The notes below the pieces were generated by a model. That model saw only the letters and a program-made list of their open reading frames with translations, was not told where the DNA came from and made no database searches. The position numbers and the translations under genes are program-made. Positions 50,063 to 64,000 of a stretch of 64,000 bases of DNA are shown piece by piece. Origin of the DNA: Tomocerus qinae (taxonomy: Eukaryota > Arthropoda > Collembola > Entomobryomorpha > Tomoceridae). Numbering within the stretch: the first letter of the stretch is position 1; the number at the start of each line of letters is the position of its first letter. The stretch is taken from positions 1,798,001 through 1,862,000 of the forward strand of contig CM034549.1 of assembly GCA_020055645.1 (NCBI GenBank), read 5' to 3'.

Positions 50063-53000
50063 ATATCCCTTTTGTATTATTTATTTATTTGCAAATTGGC
50101 ATTTTCGTCAGAAAATTGACTTTTCTTATTTGCATTCCATGGACTATGCAACAAACACTTAATAATGATTTGCAGCACACTTTTCATTGCATATCATGAC
50201 AATGCAGCTATATAGTCATACAAACAAATGCACAAAGCATTTTTATTTGCTGTTTACATAATATTTTTAATTTAATGGTAATTTACACCGCAATTATCGT
50301 ATTGATAACGTTATTTATTTATTGTTTAGTATTGACAAACAAAAGTTACTAGATAAATGGAATTTTTTGTTCGTTCTCTCAATCAATGTACGTTTTTAAG
50401 GCATTATGGTTTGTTTTATCGTGTTATAAAAATGTCGAAAACTTGAATATTGTTTGTATCATCTTATAAGAGTTGTGCGAAGATATCGTTATCTGGAATC
50501 ATGCAGTATTCTAATACATGGCAGTATATATTTAGACGCTAGATAGAATATTATGTGTAAAATATTTATGATTTCCTCCTTGTAAAGATGTAAAATGAGT
50601 TGCGCAATTTTTGATCACGACTCATTGTAAGATTATTAATTTAAAGCTTACTCCTTGCTGTTTAATGCGATTTCGACTTGACTGATGCATAGGGAAAAAG
50701 CATGAACGTGTTTAGCAACTATTGATTTCTTGCTTTCCTATTAAATGAGCTGCAGATGGGAATCTCGGCATGTTTGCCGTCCCATATCATTGTATTAGCA
50801 CCTAATTACTATTCTGCTCATCTTCACTTCATTTCACATTCTACCACAACAATCAAAATCATTCTAATCTAAATATCAATTGCCCAAATGAACATGAACT
50901 GCTTGCCACGTTCTTACTCTCATTGTTGTCAAGTCTATGGGAAAATAATGTGCCGATTTAATAATATTAGAACGATAATTTGAGTGAGGAGCAAACCAAT
51001 AACTTCTGGGTTGGAAGTTGTCTTCATGATGAATTTATTATACAGCTATAGACAACCAAGTGTAAAGAATTCGTGCTCACTTTTGCTTGTGCTTACGTTC
51101 GTTCGACTGACCTCTTTCGTTCAATCACTTCGTTTCGCATCCGCATCTTTCATTTCGTGAGTCTTCATCCTAATATTAGCCATTGTAACAACCAAACTCA
51201 GCCGGAATCTCCTATATATGCATAATAATCATAATGTACCAAAATATTGATACATATTATATAACTCATTGTTTTGCCAAACCACGTAAAACTATTACTG
51301 CTTGAAGCATCTGCTCGTTTGTGACCTGATAATCTCAATTGACATTATAATAATTTGAATTGATATTTTTTCTACTGATTCATAACTTAAATACTTAAGA
51401 TTCAATAAAAATAATAACAACAATCTGACAAAAATTATTTTCTTTCGCATCGTTTATTGAGCTGAGTAAAATGACTGAAGAGACCACCTACTGACAATTG
51501 AATCGATAAATGTGAGCGTGTTAATCGCATTTCACATACTTATGAACTTTAGTCATAAATAAAGAAATTTGACAAAGAAAACATTATTGTGTGCAAGTGT
51601 TCCCATTCATGGAAATGAAAATAAAAATGCTAATGGTCAACTTTCTGATCTTTTAGCTTCATTTTCTTCACAGCGAGTGTGAATGAGTTGTTTGGCTGAA
51701 CTTGTAATTCCTAAATGTCTATTCATTATAAAGCTGATCACACAATTAAGGAGTCATTAACAACGCATATATAGACAAGGTACGAGAAGAGTTACTCGAG
51801 TGCACGGCGGACGTGGAGGAAAAGGAAATGCAAATTTCTGAGCACGCTGTGTAGTCCAGACAGTCCACGCCATAAAATGTTTGCCAAGGAAGGAGAAGCG
51901 TTTGGTGTTCACTTCGCATTAGGCAGGAGAGAGAATAGCAAATCAAAACAAAACACGAAAGGTCAACATCACTGTTCTTCGAGATCGAGAGTCACACACT
52001 CAACTTGCTTTGGCCTAGTCTTCTCTCTATTGTGACATTCACTCTTTTTGTCTTATGCATGGGCTGCAGGGGAAGTGGCTGCTAGTCGACTCATTCAGCT
52101 CTGTCCATGTGGAATTAATCGACGACAGCATTACGTACTCCTCTACTATAACTACATACAGCATCAATCTGTATTTGAGTGTAAAAGGTGAGAAAAGAGG
52201 GCCAACGATGAAACTCGAACGTATTTATTCGCATAAAGAGCGAATTAAAAACGACTCGAGTCAGTCAGCGTTTAGTTGGCGGAGTGATGGAGGAACGTGT
52301 GCACGTTCTGTGGGCCGTCCCCTCCTCTCCTCGGCATTTGCCCCTTCATCTTTTTCAAACCGGAAATCTTGACACTTTAATCTCAAAAGTTTTCTCTGTT
52401 TTAATGTCTTATCCCTCTATTTATGTGCCGCACTCTGACTCTGACCATGTCTAATGTAGCCTCCGCATTTCTTCTCTCTTCTTTCGAGTTCAGCTCTGTC
52501 TGCCGGCATCCCCAGTGATCTTGTTCTTGTCTTTTATTTCGTGTTAAATTAACTTTATATGCACTTGGGGGTGTGGTAATGGCTGAGTATTAATGTTTCC
52601 AAAGATGCAAACGTCTCTGCTGCATTGTAAATTGTAATGATAACCAAATAATAATAATTGTCACAACTACTCTCATGCTATACACACATTAAGAAGGAAA
52701 AGCTACACAAAATCCCTCCGAGATAAGAAATCCATGATTTGGTATTCTTTTTGTTAATGAATGACTGTACATGAAATCTTAAATAGTTTTTTGCATTCAG
52801 TGACAAATGACGTATTAGCATTTGAACAGATTTATTTCATCAGTATTGCTTTTTTCATCATTTCAGCCTGTCTCAGACATAAAGATGCATCCAAGTATCT
52901 ATAGATAATCGATATAGGCAAATCCCTCAGTAGTCGCTGGTGATCCAAGTCAGAATTGCCCTAGGACAAAAAAATAGTTGTTCACAATTTGATTTGTTGT

Positions 53001-56000
53001 GCCCTTAGTAGTATTAGTAAAGTATGTATTGCGACATTAGTCCTATCTTGCTCTGTATGGTTTTTGTAAATATGGTTTACCATTTCAATTTCGGCGCAAG
53101 GGTGATAACATTACTAAAGTTCTATTCTCACTTTTCTCTTTCACAAAAACCGAGAATCGAGAACTGATTGAACTACAATAGGTACATACCTTCCTATTTT
53201 CGACACAAGTGACAAAAACGATTGCGTTAGACTTCTCAGCAAGTCCAATCAGTCTCACTTCGACTGTTATTGTTTTCTAGGCTATTCATTGATTTTGTCA
53301 CCTGAATGTGGCAATTGTCGATCGTGTGGAGGATTGGACGTGATAGAGTAGAAATGCTGGTCGACAGCTGAGCACGCAGCACGTACAAAAATAATTGAGC
53401 AATCAACAGTGGCATTATTTTGTGGTGAAATCTGTCTCGTTCTATTGATCTCTAGCATTTTCAAGTCCGCAGGCGATATGTACGTAAACATTGTTATCCT
53501 GCATTTTCATAAAAATCTTTAGTTCTACCTCCGTGCTATTCTGTTTCTCTCCGCCCACCAAATAGGACAAACTAACTGCTAAATATAAATAGACTACTAC
53601 TAGATTTACTTGTTTGTAATTGTCCATTGGTACTTTCTAAACTAGTCGTCGTCAATTCTGTTAAATGAGAATCTACTATTATGCAGTTCTTCCAAAAATA
53701 ACAATTTACCAATAGATTCGTTAGTTATTTATAAGCATACAGTTCTCAAGTGCAACGGGTATGAGAGTTATGATACCACTTTGGTTTTGACGTTGATTCT
53801 TTGTCTTATTTCGGAAATAAACAAATAGGAGTGGGTTTTTGGTGTGCAGCCATAATGGTAGTGTAGGTTCATTGTCGGTCTTTAAAATTCGGTTAGTCAA
53901 GTGGAATACTTGAAGATGGGAAGGGAAAACAAAAGAGTTTGCTTTTGCGGTGATGTTAATGCTAATGTTTCTTTCATTCCATCCTTCTGTGTGTACATAC
54001 ATACATTATGTACTTAATAATAGACTACTCGAAAGTATGCAGGGGCCTATATCTCTGTCTGTAAGTAAGAAGGAAGATCAGAGAGGTATGCATTACACAG
54101 TCAAGTGAATTAGTGGGCAGTTCAGGTGTGTAGTGTAGTTTGTATTTGTTAGACAACCGAAACGAAATCTGACGAGAAAAAATAAGGTGCTTAAAGGGTC
54201 TAGGCTTTGTTACATCAAGGCTCACACACATCACCACATTCTTATAATGTTTGTGTACTTACACCCATTACATACTGAATATGTGCAGGACATACAGATG
54301 TACTTAAATACACACACTATAGGTACTGTGTGCTTGAAAATGTAATAATGTAAAAAATTACTTTGTTTGCTGCCTCCACTTGCCTCCGAGTCTCCACATT
54401 CACAATTGCCTTCTCTATTTTTTACTCACCTATGTGATAATATATTATATAAGAATTTGTAATCTGTAATCGTTACATATATTTATGTTTCAAATGTATT
54501 GTCGGCTAGGGAAATTTGGACGAGTTTAAATTTTTCTCCAGTGTTCTCCCTGCAAGACAGCATTGCATATTCCTTGTGTATTGTAGCTGACGGAGGTAGG
54601 TGGATATTTCCTCAGACAGGAATTGAGCATTCATAACAGAAGACTGCTCTAGTTTGATTTATGATTGAAGTTTTAAAGAGGCGGATTCTGTTGTGTTGTA
54701 TGTTTGTTAAAGAGATTCTCTTCGTTTGTGCTTTCCTCTTCTTCCTATTCCGAATGCAATTCCTCTAATGCTTGTTAAGATGTTTTGTTTCAAATAACCA
54801 CAGGCCAAATATTATCCTACACTTTATGCACATCATTATTACATCTATGCACATTCGATTTACAGTGGCCATTTTAATCCCGACTCTGTGCTACGACAAA
54901 AAATAAGTAATACACATAGGAAAATATTATTTGGTAGCGACCACAACATATTTACATGTGATTATCATACTTTTTAAATACCTATAGAATTATTGTAATT
55001 CAATTGTGATCATTGGGTTGTGTTCATAATTTACTACTAAATACCATTTTAGTGATAAGTTTTTTCTGAAAAAACTAAGAGTACTTGCACAGTTTGATTG
55101 TGACACACAGAGAGGCAATCGCTTATTTATTGCACATTTTATTCCTATGACTCACTACATTTGTTAATAAATGCATCTTATACTTTTAATAGACCTACTT
55201 AGACATGGCATGGCAAAGCTTAACATTACAGCAAGGAAATATATTTGACTGTAGGTGAAATATGACACAGAGAACATGCTGTGACTATGAGATGGATTTT
55301 CTGAAGGGCAAAGGCAAACGTAAAGTTCGTATTAGTCGATAATAAAGTTCCTGTTTCTCTAATCAGTGTCAAGTCAAATCGACGTCATCTCACTCAATCC
55401 TTTCTAATTTAAACAGGCAACTCTTTCATTCACATCTTCCTATCTGCATTCTGAGTTAGCTAAGATCCGGCTTCGTAGAATTATGTAGAATTATGTAATG
55501 CTCAATTAACAATACGCATTTATATGGCTGTTTTCATACATGTATATATTTTATGTGCATTGTTGTAAACATAAGTGCTACATGTCCCATATTTATTTTT
55601 ACCTATTCTATAAGTTAACTAACACCACAAAATAATATCGTCCTAGTTATACAGATCTGCAATTCAAACTGTTTTTAGAGTGACTGTTCACTAAACTACT
55701 TACATACACAGTTAACTAACAGTGCTGCTTAGTAAATAGAAGAGATCGGTGCAACAATGAAACTGCTGCCAAAGCTAACTATGCTGAAGTAAGTTAACTA
55801 AAGTTGGTTAGTTAGTTGTGGAAAAGCTAAAGAGGTGGCTCAGACAACAATCAAGAAGCCTAGAAGGCTCCTTTCCTTACTGCACAAATGCTGTCGCTTG
55901 TTGAAACGTTGTTCTTGCCTTTGCCTTTGCCACTACACACGATGATATACTAACTGCACTGCCTACTAGTACAATCGGTATAAGTACTATTAAGTAGATA

Positions 56001-59000
56001 AGCAAATACATTGTTTCGCCGTCACATAATAAGGAGTCCTGGTTCCTTCGTCGTGCACATCGTTATTTAAATGCAGGTTAAAGTCATTTAACTACTGAAT
56101 AGAATGCTAATAAATAACTTGAGAGTTTGTGATAAGAGTTGAATATTCAAAGGTGAGTTGGTTGTAAAGGAAAATTCAAATAGGTAAGCCAATAGTTGAT
56201 ATAATAATATGTACATTAGTGTTAGTGAGAAAGGAACAAAAAGGTCTGCTAGAAATTACATTATAATGTATGTTAGTAGAAGGTGAGTTAAGAGCAGAGA
56301 ATGTTAGTTAACTACTATTAAGTATATTATAGCTTATCTGTTGGGTGCAGTGCATAGAGAGCTTATAAATTGTTTGTGTAGGTGAATAGAGGATTGTGTT
56401 ATGTGAGTAGGAAGGAGTGAGTGAGTACCTAAAGAGAAACTGGTCTGGTCTGGCTATCTAATAGTACAGTGAGTAGTGTAGTAAGGCTAAGGAAAGCATA
56501 GAGATGTATTGTTGTGGTTGCATTGGATAACATTGCAGGGAAGGATAGAATTTAATATTGAAGGGAATTGAGTCAGGTGCTAGAGTTATGTTATGTTATG
56601 CTTACGCTAGTTAGTTTCATCAGGTACTTGGCCTGACAAAGACGTCTCATTTTTCGCTCCGGACGCTTACACACTCTCTTCTCATCTACCACATACAAAC
56701 AGACCCAAGTAATTACTCACTTTTATTACGAGTTACTAAATACACTGACGACTATTTTCTTCCCAAAAAATCACTTTTCTTTCCCTGCCAACAAATCTTT
56801 CGTTTACATAATTATCACTCAACTCTGTGAATTCGTTTTTGTGCAAATCTCAAGTTAATTGGAAATTCACTCGGATAAATTATCTTGTCTCCCTCTCTCT
56901 TTGGAATTTGGATCGCTTTGGATTGGATTACCTGGAATTACTGGTAGCAATTTGCTTTCCGTGCTACATGTTCGTTTTACTCTACCCCAATTTGGTTTAC
57001 AATTAGTGGATTAAAGTTGAGCGTGGAATAATTTCTGTGTCACTTTTTGTTGTCAATTGGGAAATCAGCGTGACTTGTGTTTGTTCTTTGTTGTCTTAAA
57101 GAAATCTAATGATTTGTGCTCTGATTCCTTGGTGGACAGTGTTTTACTAATTGTTGGATTTTCATTTTTTGGATTTCTTTGCAAGGTAATAATAATTTAT
57201 GAAATTCAGTGGTAAAGAGTGATAGTAAGGTAACTCGATACAGTACCATTTGCACTAGGCCACCGTCTGCGTCTGTGAGTGAGTTCATTACTAATGTATT
57301 GTAGATACACAAGTAATAATAATAATAATACTGCAGACATAATCATAACAATGAGTTTATTATATGTTGCAAAATGCAGTGTAATTGAATAAGCAATGAA
57401 GAAATCGATGCAAGTACGATGTTAACAGTTAAATAGTTGTAAATAGAGCCGTGTTGATTATTATGGCTATGTAGTGAAGTGTGAATGGAAATGCTAAAAA
57501 ACAAATCAGAATGTTTCACAATATGAAAGCTCGCTGTCTGCTAACTCGTTTTTAGCACTAAAGAATATAGCGCACTCAAGGAGTGATATCATTTGAAAAC
57601 ATTATGGTTATGAAGTGTAACGCTCTTGTTACATCTTTAATATTTTAATTCAATTAGAGATTGACTTGATTACTTGTATTATTGTGGCATAGATGTAGAA
57701 ACGCAGCCTGCAAATACAGAATAAGGGCGTTATTCCTTTTTTCCTGTCTAAGCAGTGTGAAATAGAAAAATTATCCAGTTGAAATTAAGATTAGCTAATC
57801 TTGTGTAGCTGCTATTAGTATTCATGAAAGTTTCCAATCTGTAGTGTTTATAATTAGATAATGGTAATTGCAACTAGCATGAAACGCATTAAATAAACAC
57901 ATTAGAGATGCATAAGAATATTTTCCCTGTAGTTGATTGATTGCTGTCACTAATCCATTGGTCGTATTTAATTTAAGACTATGATAACCACATCCCTGTG
58001 CAATTAATTGCGTATTAGATACGAGTGCATAAATTATGAGAATATTCTAGTACGTGCAATGTGTGCACACTGCACTTAGAGCATACTTAACGAGTAAGTG
58101 GAGCTTAACGGATCAAACCACATAATCTTGTGTTTACCCAGCGTTAAAGTTAGTTGATTGATTGAATTATTATTACTTGTTGAGAATGCTATGTAGTCAT
58201 CTTGTAGTGCAGACCACAATTAATTTCAACGAGAAGTACAAATGCGGATCTAACATGCAATGCATGCAAAGAAATTAAAATAGCAGACTGGTAAAACGAT
58301 TGTGGAATCTCAATTACTTTTCCAAAGTTTAACTGGCTTTTGCTGTGTGGATTATTATTCAGTTTGTAACTTGTAATTTACAGGGAAATACAATAAGTGT
58401 GGTGATAAATGTATTTATGAGTAGAGTCTTAAGGAATAAGAAGAGGCTAAGTATGCAAGATGTCAGGAGGCAGTTCAGGTGTCATGTCACTCAATCATAA
58501 TCATTTTACTAATAGAACTTCATTCATTCTCACTTGAGGTGAGAAGAGTTTAAACATCGCTTCTCACTTCTGTGCTTCGCTTTAAACATTTTTTACAACC
58601 GTTTTTTCGGGGAAAATATCAAGGAATTGAGTTTTTCCCCATCGAATAACATGACTGAGATTGAATAGTATTATTCAAGTTCTGTCTAAAGGAAGTGCAT
58701 GTATGTTTGCCTCAAATTTTGCCATACTTTTTTAAGAAATGGCAAGACAAATCTTAGAAACAATGACTAAGTACCATAAATCCCTGTTTTACTAAATATC
58801 ATTAAATCTGTCGGAAATCTTAAAGAGATTTGTTCAAAATTATTGTGCTAATTGTACTTTTGTGGTGAGTAGTGAGAATCAGACTTCAGACCTGGTTTTA
58901 ATACATATAACTATCTTTATAAGTAATAAGTATATACACAGGTACTTATGATAGCAAATATTTTAAATCTTTATTGATTGCACAGCATTCTTTGCCATAA

Positions 59001-62000
59001 AAATCATTTGTTTTATCATTTGGTCTGAAACTAGCAGTTATCTATTAAATGGCTCGAATCAAATCTTAAACCGTATTTATGGCTAAGTCCTAAGCACTTC
59101 CGTCAGATTAAAGTTTATTAAAAGTATATTTGTTGCATAATTGGCATTGAATATCTCTTACTTATACAATTGGTTGAAAGTGGAAATTTCAATTATTTAG
59201 AAGCTTTTAGGAATGAGGTTAGGTTGACGAGTATTGTAGTAGTGAAGTAGAAGCAGTTTCAAATCAGTGCAAGAAGTGAATGAAACAAGTGAATTCAGTG
59301 CATGTGTTATATTTCAACATTACACTGTCCATTTTTAGTAAAATTCCCAATTTAATGGGACAAAATGAGATTAGCTGCAGGAAGAAGAAGTTGCATGACG
59401 TGGTAGTAGTTTGTATGTAGGTAAGTCACGTCAAGATGAATTCAAATGACTACTGCATCTTTTACTATGTTACTGTTACAGCAGAAATGTACTTTGCTGT
59501 CAAGTCCAAGTCGACTTTGTTGTTGTTTGTCGACTTTTGTAGTTTAGCGACTTTTGCTTTGACTCTGAATGTCCAGATAGCTTGTTCTCAATAGGGTGAG
59601 TGAAGTGAGTGTATGGGATAACGTTGAGCAAATGCAAGTCTCATCCGATTAATGGCAGTTAGCAGAACACACGTACTTACAGCATGGTACATTACACGCA
59701 TAGTGATACGTTGTTATTACGTGGATGAGAGTGCATGGAGTTGTAGGAAAGGAGCTTCATTTGGCTTAACTGGCTTTGGATTGTTTAGCTATCTCTGCAT
59801 CTGTCTTCTATTCTCTGTTGTTTCCTAAAGTAGGTTAGGAAAAGAAAAGTTTATCGTTTTTGCTTTAGCTATCCGTTTCGTGTCTATACGTGTAGATCAG
59901 TTGAAATGCTGCAGATTCGCAAATGCTACGATGCTACGTGCCAACGATTAGCCAAAGTATCTTCTGCCTCAACTGAGCTGCTGATGCTTCATTGTTAGTT
60001 TAAGTTACATTGGCAACTTGAACTTAGCTTATTTTTATTGTTCCCAGGTAGCTCAACTCTAATCTTGAGCTGATGCTGATGCTCAGTTTATTGTACTACT
60101 ATTATATTATTGCGGTGTGTTGTTTTTTATTGTATTCTGAGTGTGTGTGATGTGGTTATTCTGACTGAGTCATATCATCACAACCAGTGAGTGAGTGAGT
60201 GCTATGCAAGTGAGGCATTGGGGCTGAGTGTAGCCAGCCTCATGCACTCATCCCTTCGTTCCTCACTCAACTCCATTCTTCTTCATTCATTCAAATTCGA
60301 ATTGACCCAATATTCTACTTACTTTACCTCACTACTATTTACCAAGAATTTTAAACAAGCTACTTACACAGTTAGTACTGCTACAAATAGAAGAACATGC
60401 ACACATACATGTGTACACAGTTATTACTACTACCTTCCTATAATAACTGCTTCTCTATTTGTGAACGACTACTAATTGAAAGTAGGATTGCATTACGAGC
60501 ACGAACTGCCTTCTTACACACAGAATGACGCTTTTATTATGTTTCTAGGTTTGTTTGCTCAGTTATGAACTATTAATTAAGTGTTAAAATATGTAACAAG
60601 GAAAATATCTTCACTTACAAAACAAAGTTACTAAATGTATATATGTATCGAAATGAATATTTTAAATAAAATTATCGTTCGGTCAATCAGAATCCGTACT
60701 GAAACGGTATCAACACTCAGGGCTATTTATGCTGACTTTTTGATAAATACAAATAATTAATTCTTAAACAGGATACACAAGTCGTAGCTGGATTTGTTTG
60801 TTGAAAAGACTATCTTTATGTTTATTTAAAGTTTAGTGTAACGGATTACAATTTCTTTACAGTTTTGTTTATATTTATACAAGTCAAAATACTAACTTTA
60901 GATCACTCTGTCACTATATTACTGTTAGCTGTTTTAACATCTTTTGTAGTTACCTAAAAGATCTTGTTAATTTTATGTATTTTAGACTATTGTAGAAGCA
61001 ACTCTTGGTTTTGGGTTTACATGTGAAGATACTCTCTACTATTTTTGTGTGCTCAGTCTTTCTAGTTGATCTTGTCTTTTTTATCTTCAATTCTTTACGG
61101 CTAGTAACCTTTTAGGTTGCAGACACAGTAGTGTAAGGTGTAACGAGGTATAGTAAAACTATGGATATAGGTATAGACGGCAACAAATGCAGTGGAGAGA
61201 GATGAGTTTGTAATTGTTTAGAAGATAAACCCAATTTTCCTAACAATAACTCTACTAGGTAGCTTCCAATTACCCATTACATTGTGGTGGTTAATGTACT
61301 TGTACTATTATGTGTGCTGTGCTATCTCCGATTATCAAGACACTATGCCTACTTACTTACTTTAGCTGCTTTGCTATGCTCTCCGTCTCTAGCGCACTGT
61401 TCTATGTTAAATCAGATGCTCTAGTTGAGAACGTCTAAGAAGAAACTTGTCTGTGGACTGCTGAACGCAACTCGTTGTGCTTGAACTTACGTCGTCGTTT
61501 TGTTAGAAACTGCAGTCCGAGTAGAAATCTATATCTGGCATGGCATGACATGACTGAACAGATAAATATTAAGGCCAAGTTAATCGAGATGTACTTCAGT
61601 TCAATTCGAGCCAAACAAGCCATGCCAACTCAAGTCCGTTCATTCTACTGCTCGAGTTGACTTGTCTCGACACATTCATTACTGCACGACACCTTTTGCT
61701 TGTTTGGCCACAGCCAATGTCTCAGCTCTGATGTGGCTCCTTCGCCACGATTTTATGTCGCTCTAATCTGATCTATTTCTTGCACACTGCACTTTTGTGC
61801 ATTTGTTTTTTATGATCTCTGAAGGGTGCTCTTTCTATTGTATTGGAATGACAGTGGCAGGAGGAGTTGAGGAAGAATTAGTAACGAAACAGTTTCAAGT
61901 CATAAGCACCATTTGCTTCTGTAGTGCTAATCTTGAGCTATAAGCTTCGAAACGAGACAAGTGTGAGAATTTGGTTCTTCTCAACCGGATCTTAATGGGA

Positions 62001-64000
62001 AATAATAGGAGCAGAGAAGAGAGCGATTACATGAGAAATGCTCTAAAGCAATTTGTATCGTAGCACAGAAATGCGGTTTCTTTGCTTTGTTGTGATGTGA
62101 TGATGGGGCTTGGTCGTGCTGCAGTGGTAACTACGAAATTTAATTTAATTCACTTTTTCATTGGGTCACACTACTATGCTGACTTGATTACTCACATTAG
62201 CTAGATCTCCCCTGCTCCACTGCCTTTTACAATTAAACACACGAAATCACTTGCAATATATTATTTTGGTTTCCATTGTGGCCGTCCATGCTGGATGCAT
62301 TTACTTTTCCTTAATCTACAAACTCCCATAATTACCAATCCTCGCCTCACTCTCTTTTCATTTAAGCCTATGAATTCGACTTTGGTTTGATTGATTGTTA
62401 TTTCTCTTAATGTGTCTTGTCTGACCTGACCATAAAAAATCCAACCAAAGCCATATTAACCAAACATTGGAACAAGACCACAGTATTATTGCCATGTTTA
62501 TAGAGGTACTCACATTCAGAAGTCAAAGTCGACCTGTTTACATAATGATCTCTCATATGCTCTTATCCTATATTACTCTGAAGAAAACTTAACATTCAAC
62601 TGCTTCAATGTAAAACGATTATAACATGATCATAACATGTTTCTCCATGTTTTCATCTGCAGTACAAAATTACAGTGCTTGTAATTAGTCTGATAATCAT
62701 TTAGAGAAGGCTTTCTTATTTTTGTGAACTCACTTTGTGTATGTATTTGAAGTACATGTGATTGGGCTCAGAGCATTTAAAATAGCAGCAGAGCAAATAA
62801 AAGCGAGGCAATTTCTGCATTAGGACTTCAATGCAATCCACTTTATCATTTCTATATATCTTAAGCATCTGTACACACCACTCTATAATGTATCTATAAG
62901 TACTACCTACAGCATGTTCTCTCTAAACTATTACTGTTAGTCTAATTGTGAACAATGTATCACTGAGCAATGTACGAGTTCACTTGCTCAATTCGTCTAT
63001 ATAGCGTAGGATTTAATGGACTTACTTAATAGGCAGTGTAAGATGGAGCATTGGAAGTATGCAAATGCCAAGCCCTGCCCAAGTCAAAATCAAATCAAAG
63101 GGATTTTCGATTAGGAGCAAAGAGTCGAAAGTGTATCTCTGTGTTCGCAAGTACCTTAAGCTAACTTTAGCTAAAGGCAGACAGAGACTCGGAACTACCT
63201 ACTGGCGAACACAATAGAGAGCCTGAGCAAAGCAAGTCACTGTGTGATCATAAGAATGACATAAAGTTTTTCTAATCAACACTAACGAAGGTAATGCAAT
63301 CTAAATATAATGTAATGCAGTGTAACATGAGATAGACAAACAAATGCAGTCAGGCCAAACTGTACACAAACTTTGTAAACTGACTATTACTACAAGTAGA
63401 TAATCATAAATAATAAATAATAATATACAACTATATTATGTACATACAACGTGGATCTGTAACGTAATAGATGCCTCGCTATTGCCACGTAGAGCTTACT
63501 CATTCTGTCTCACTGAGTTTTTTTCGCAATAGGTCATTTTTTGCACATGACATTAACAGTGTGAAATAGAAAGAACGATGCCTATACTAGACAATCTGCA
63601 TTGAATGATCTCTTACGGGCTGACTTGAGGAATGTTATTCACAATTAGCTTTAGCCAGTAGATATATAGAGTAGAGATAGAGAGTTGGAATAAAATGAAG
63701 AGTGAATGTGGATTGAGTACAATAAATACAATAGAGTTGAATCGAGACTGAATTAGGAGTGTACGGTCTGAACTAGACTATTGTGGTGTATACGTAAGTA
63801 GTTAGTGGTAAGCTAAGAAAAATCTGTGTAATCCGTAATGACGGTTGTTGTTGTGGAAGCGAATACAAGTAAGTAAAGCACGGAGCTATGCTCCACTACT
63901 TGTACGATAACCGCATATTTATGTAAGGCAATTCTGCAGTGCGTTGGCAGAGGAGAAACACCTTTCGTCTGCAAGCCATTCATTCTCATTGTCTCATGTT
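50063..64000. other. non-coding stretch to the end of the window
   Basis: About 14 kb with no recognised gene. A CpG-containing, GC-richer island spans about 51780-52340 and includes an exon-like stretch (52070-52187, see findings). Simple repeats: TTATG near 56585-56600, AAT near 57315-57330, TGATGC near 60070-60085 and GAGT near 60186-60201. Much of 55-64 kb is built from degenerate GTAAGTA, CTACTTA, TTAGTTAG words, giving a cryptically simple texture but no defined element. Confidence 0.4.

Overview
The window is 64 kb of AT-rich eukaryotic nuclear DNA, very probably from an arthropod. The only gene I can name is the 3' part of an aquaporin-family gene that matches big brain (bib), an insect and crustacean neurogenic channel. 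It has long introns with GT-AG boundaries and no operon-like packing, so a prokaryotic or organelle origin is excluded.

Layout. From 1 to 9981 there is non-coding DNA upstream of the first visible bib exon. It is probably intron, because the first half of the channel (membrane segments 1-3 and the first NPA motif) is not readable anywhere in it and must lie before position 1 or in exons I cannot see. Three + strand bib exons follow at 9982-10162, 11374-11614 and 14108-15204. Their splice phases agree and give 505 residues ending in a natural stop. A 984-bp foldback-like repeat fills most of the intron between the first two exons and ends about 70 bp before the second. The likely 3' UTR runs to an AATAAA at 16049.

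From 16 to 21 kb nothing is recognisable. From 21.2 to 24.2 kb lies a repeat cluster: a 25-bp minisatellite with a 225-bp higher-order period, set between two 135-141 bp direct repeats; a short inverted-repeat unit; and a decayed Mutator-like (MULE) transposon with long terminal inverted repeats, a SWIM zinc-finger fragment and a probable 8-bp target duplication. A possible reverse-transcriptase relic (24.8-25.1 kb) and a second locus carrying the foldback family's 16-bp repeat (26.3-26.9 kb) follow.

From 27 to 64 kb the DNA is mostly featureless intergenic or intronic sequence. It contains a clean hAT-like MITE at 49775-50054 with perfect 15-bp ends and a perfect 8-bp target duplication. A few short stretches have exon-like boundaries but no recognised product (27.5, 28.4, 31.7, 43.98 and 52.1 kb). 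I found no rRNA, convincing tRNA, CRISPR array or multi-gene system. The most interesting points are the unusual pore residue predicted for this bib channel, two short motifs kept in its long tail, the promoter-like palindrome inside the intronic repeat, and the nested repeat cluster at 21-24 kb.
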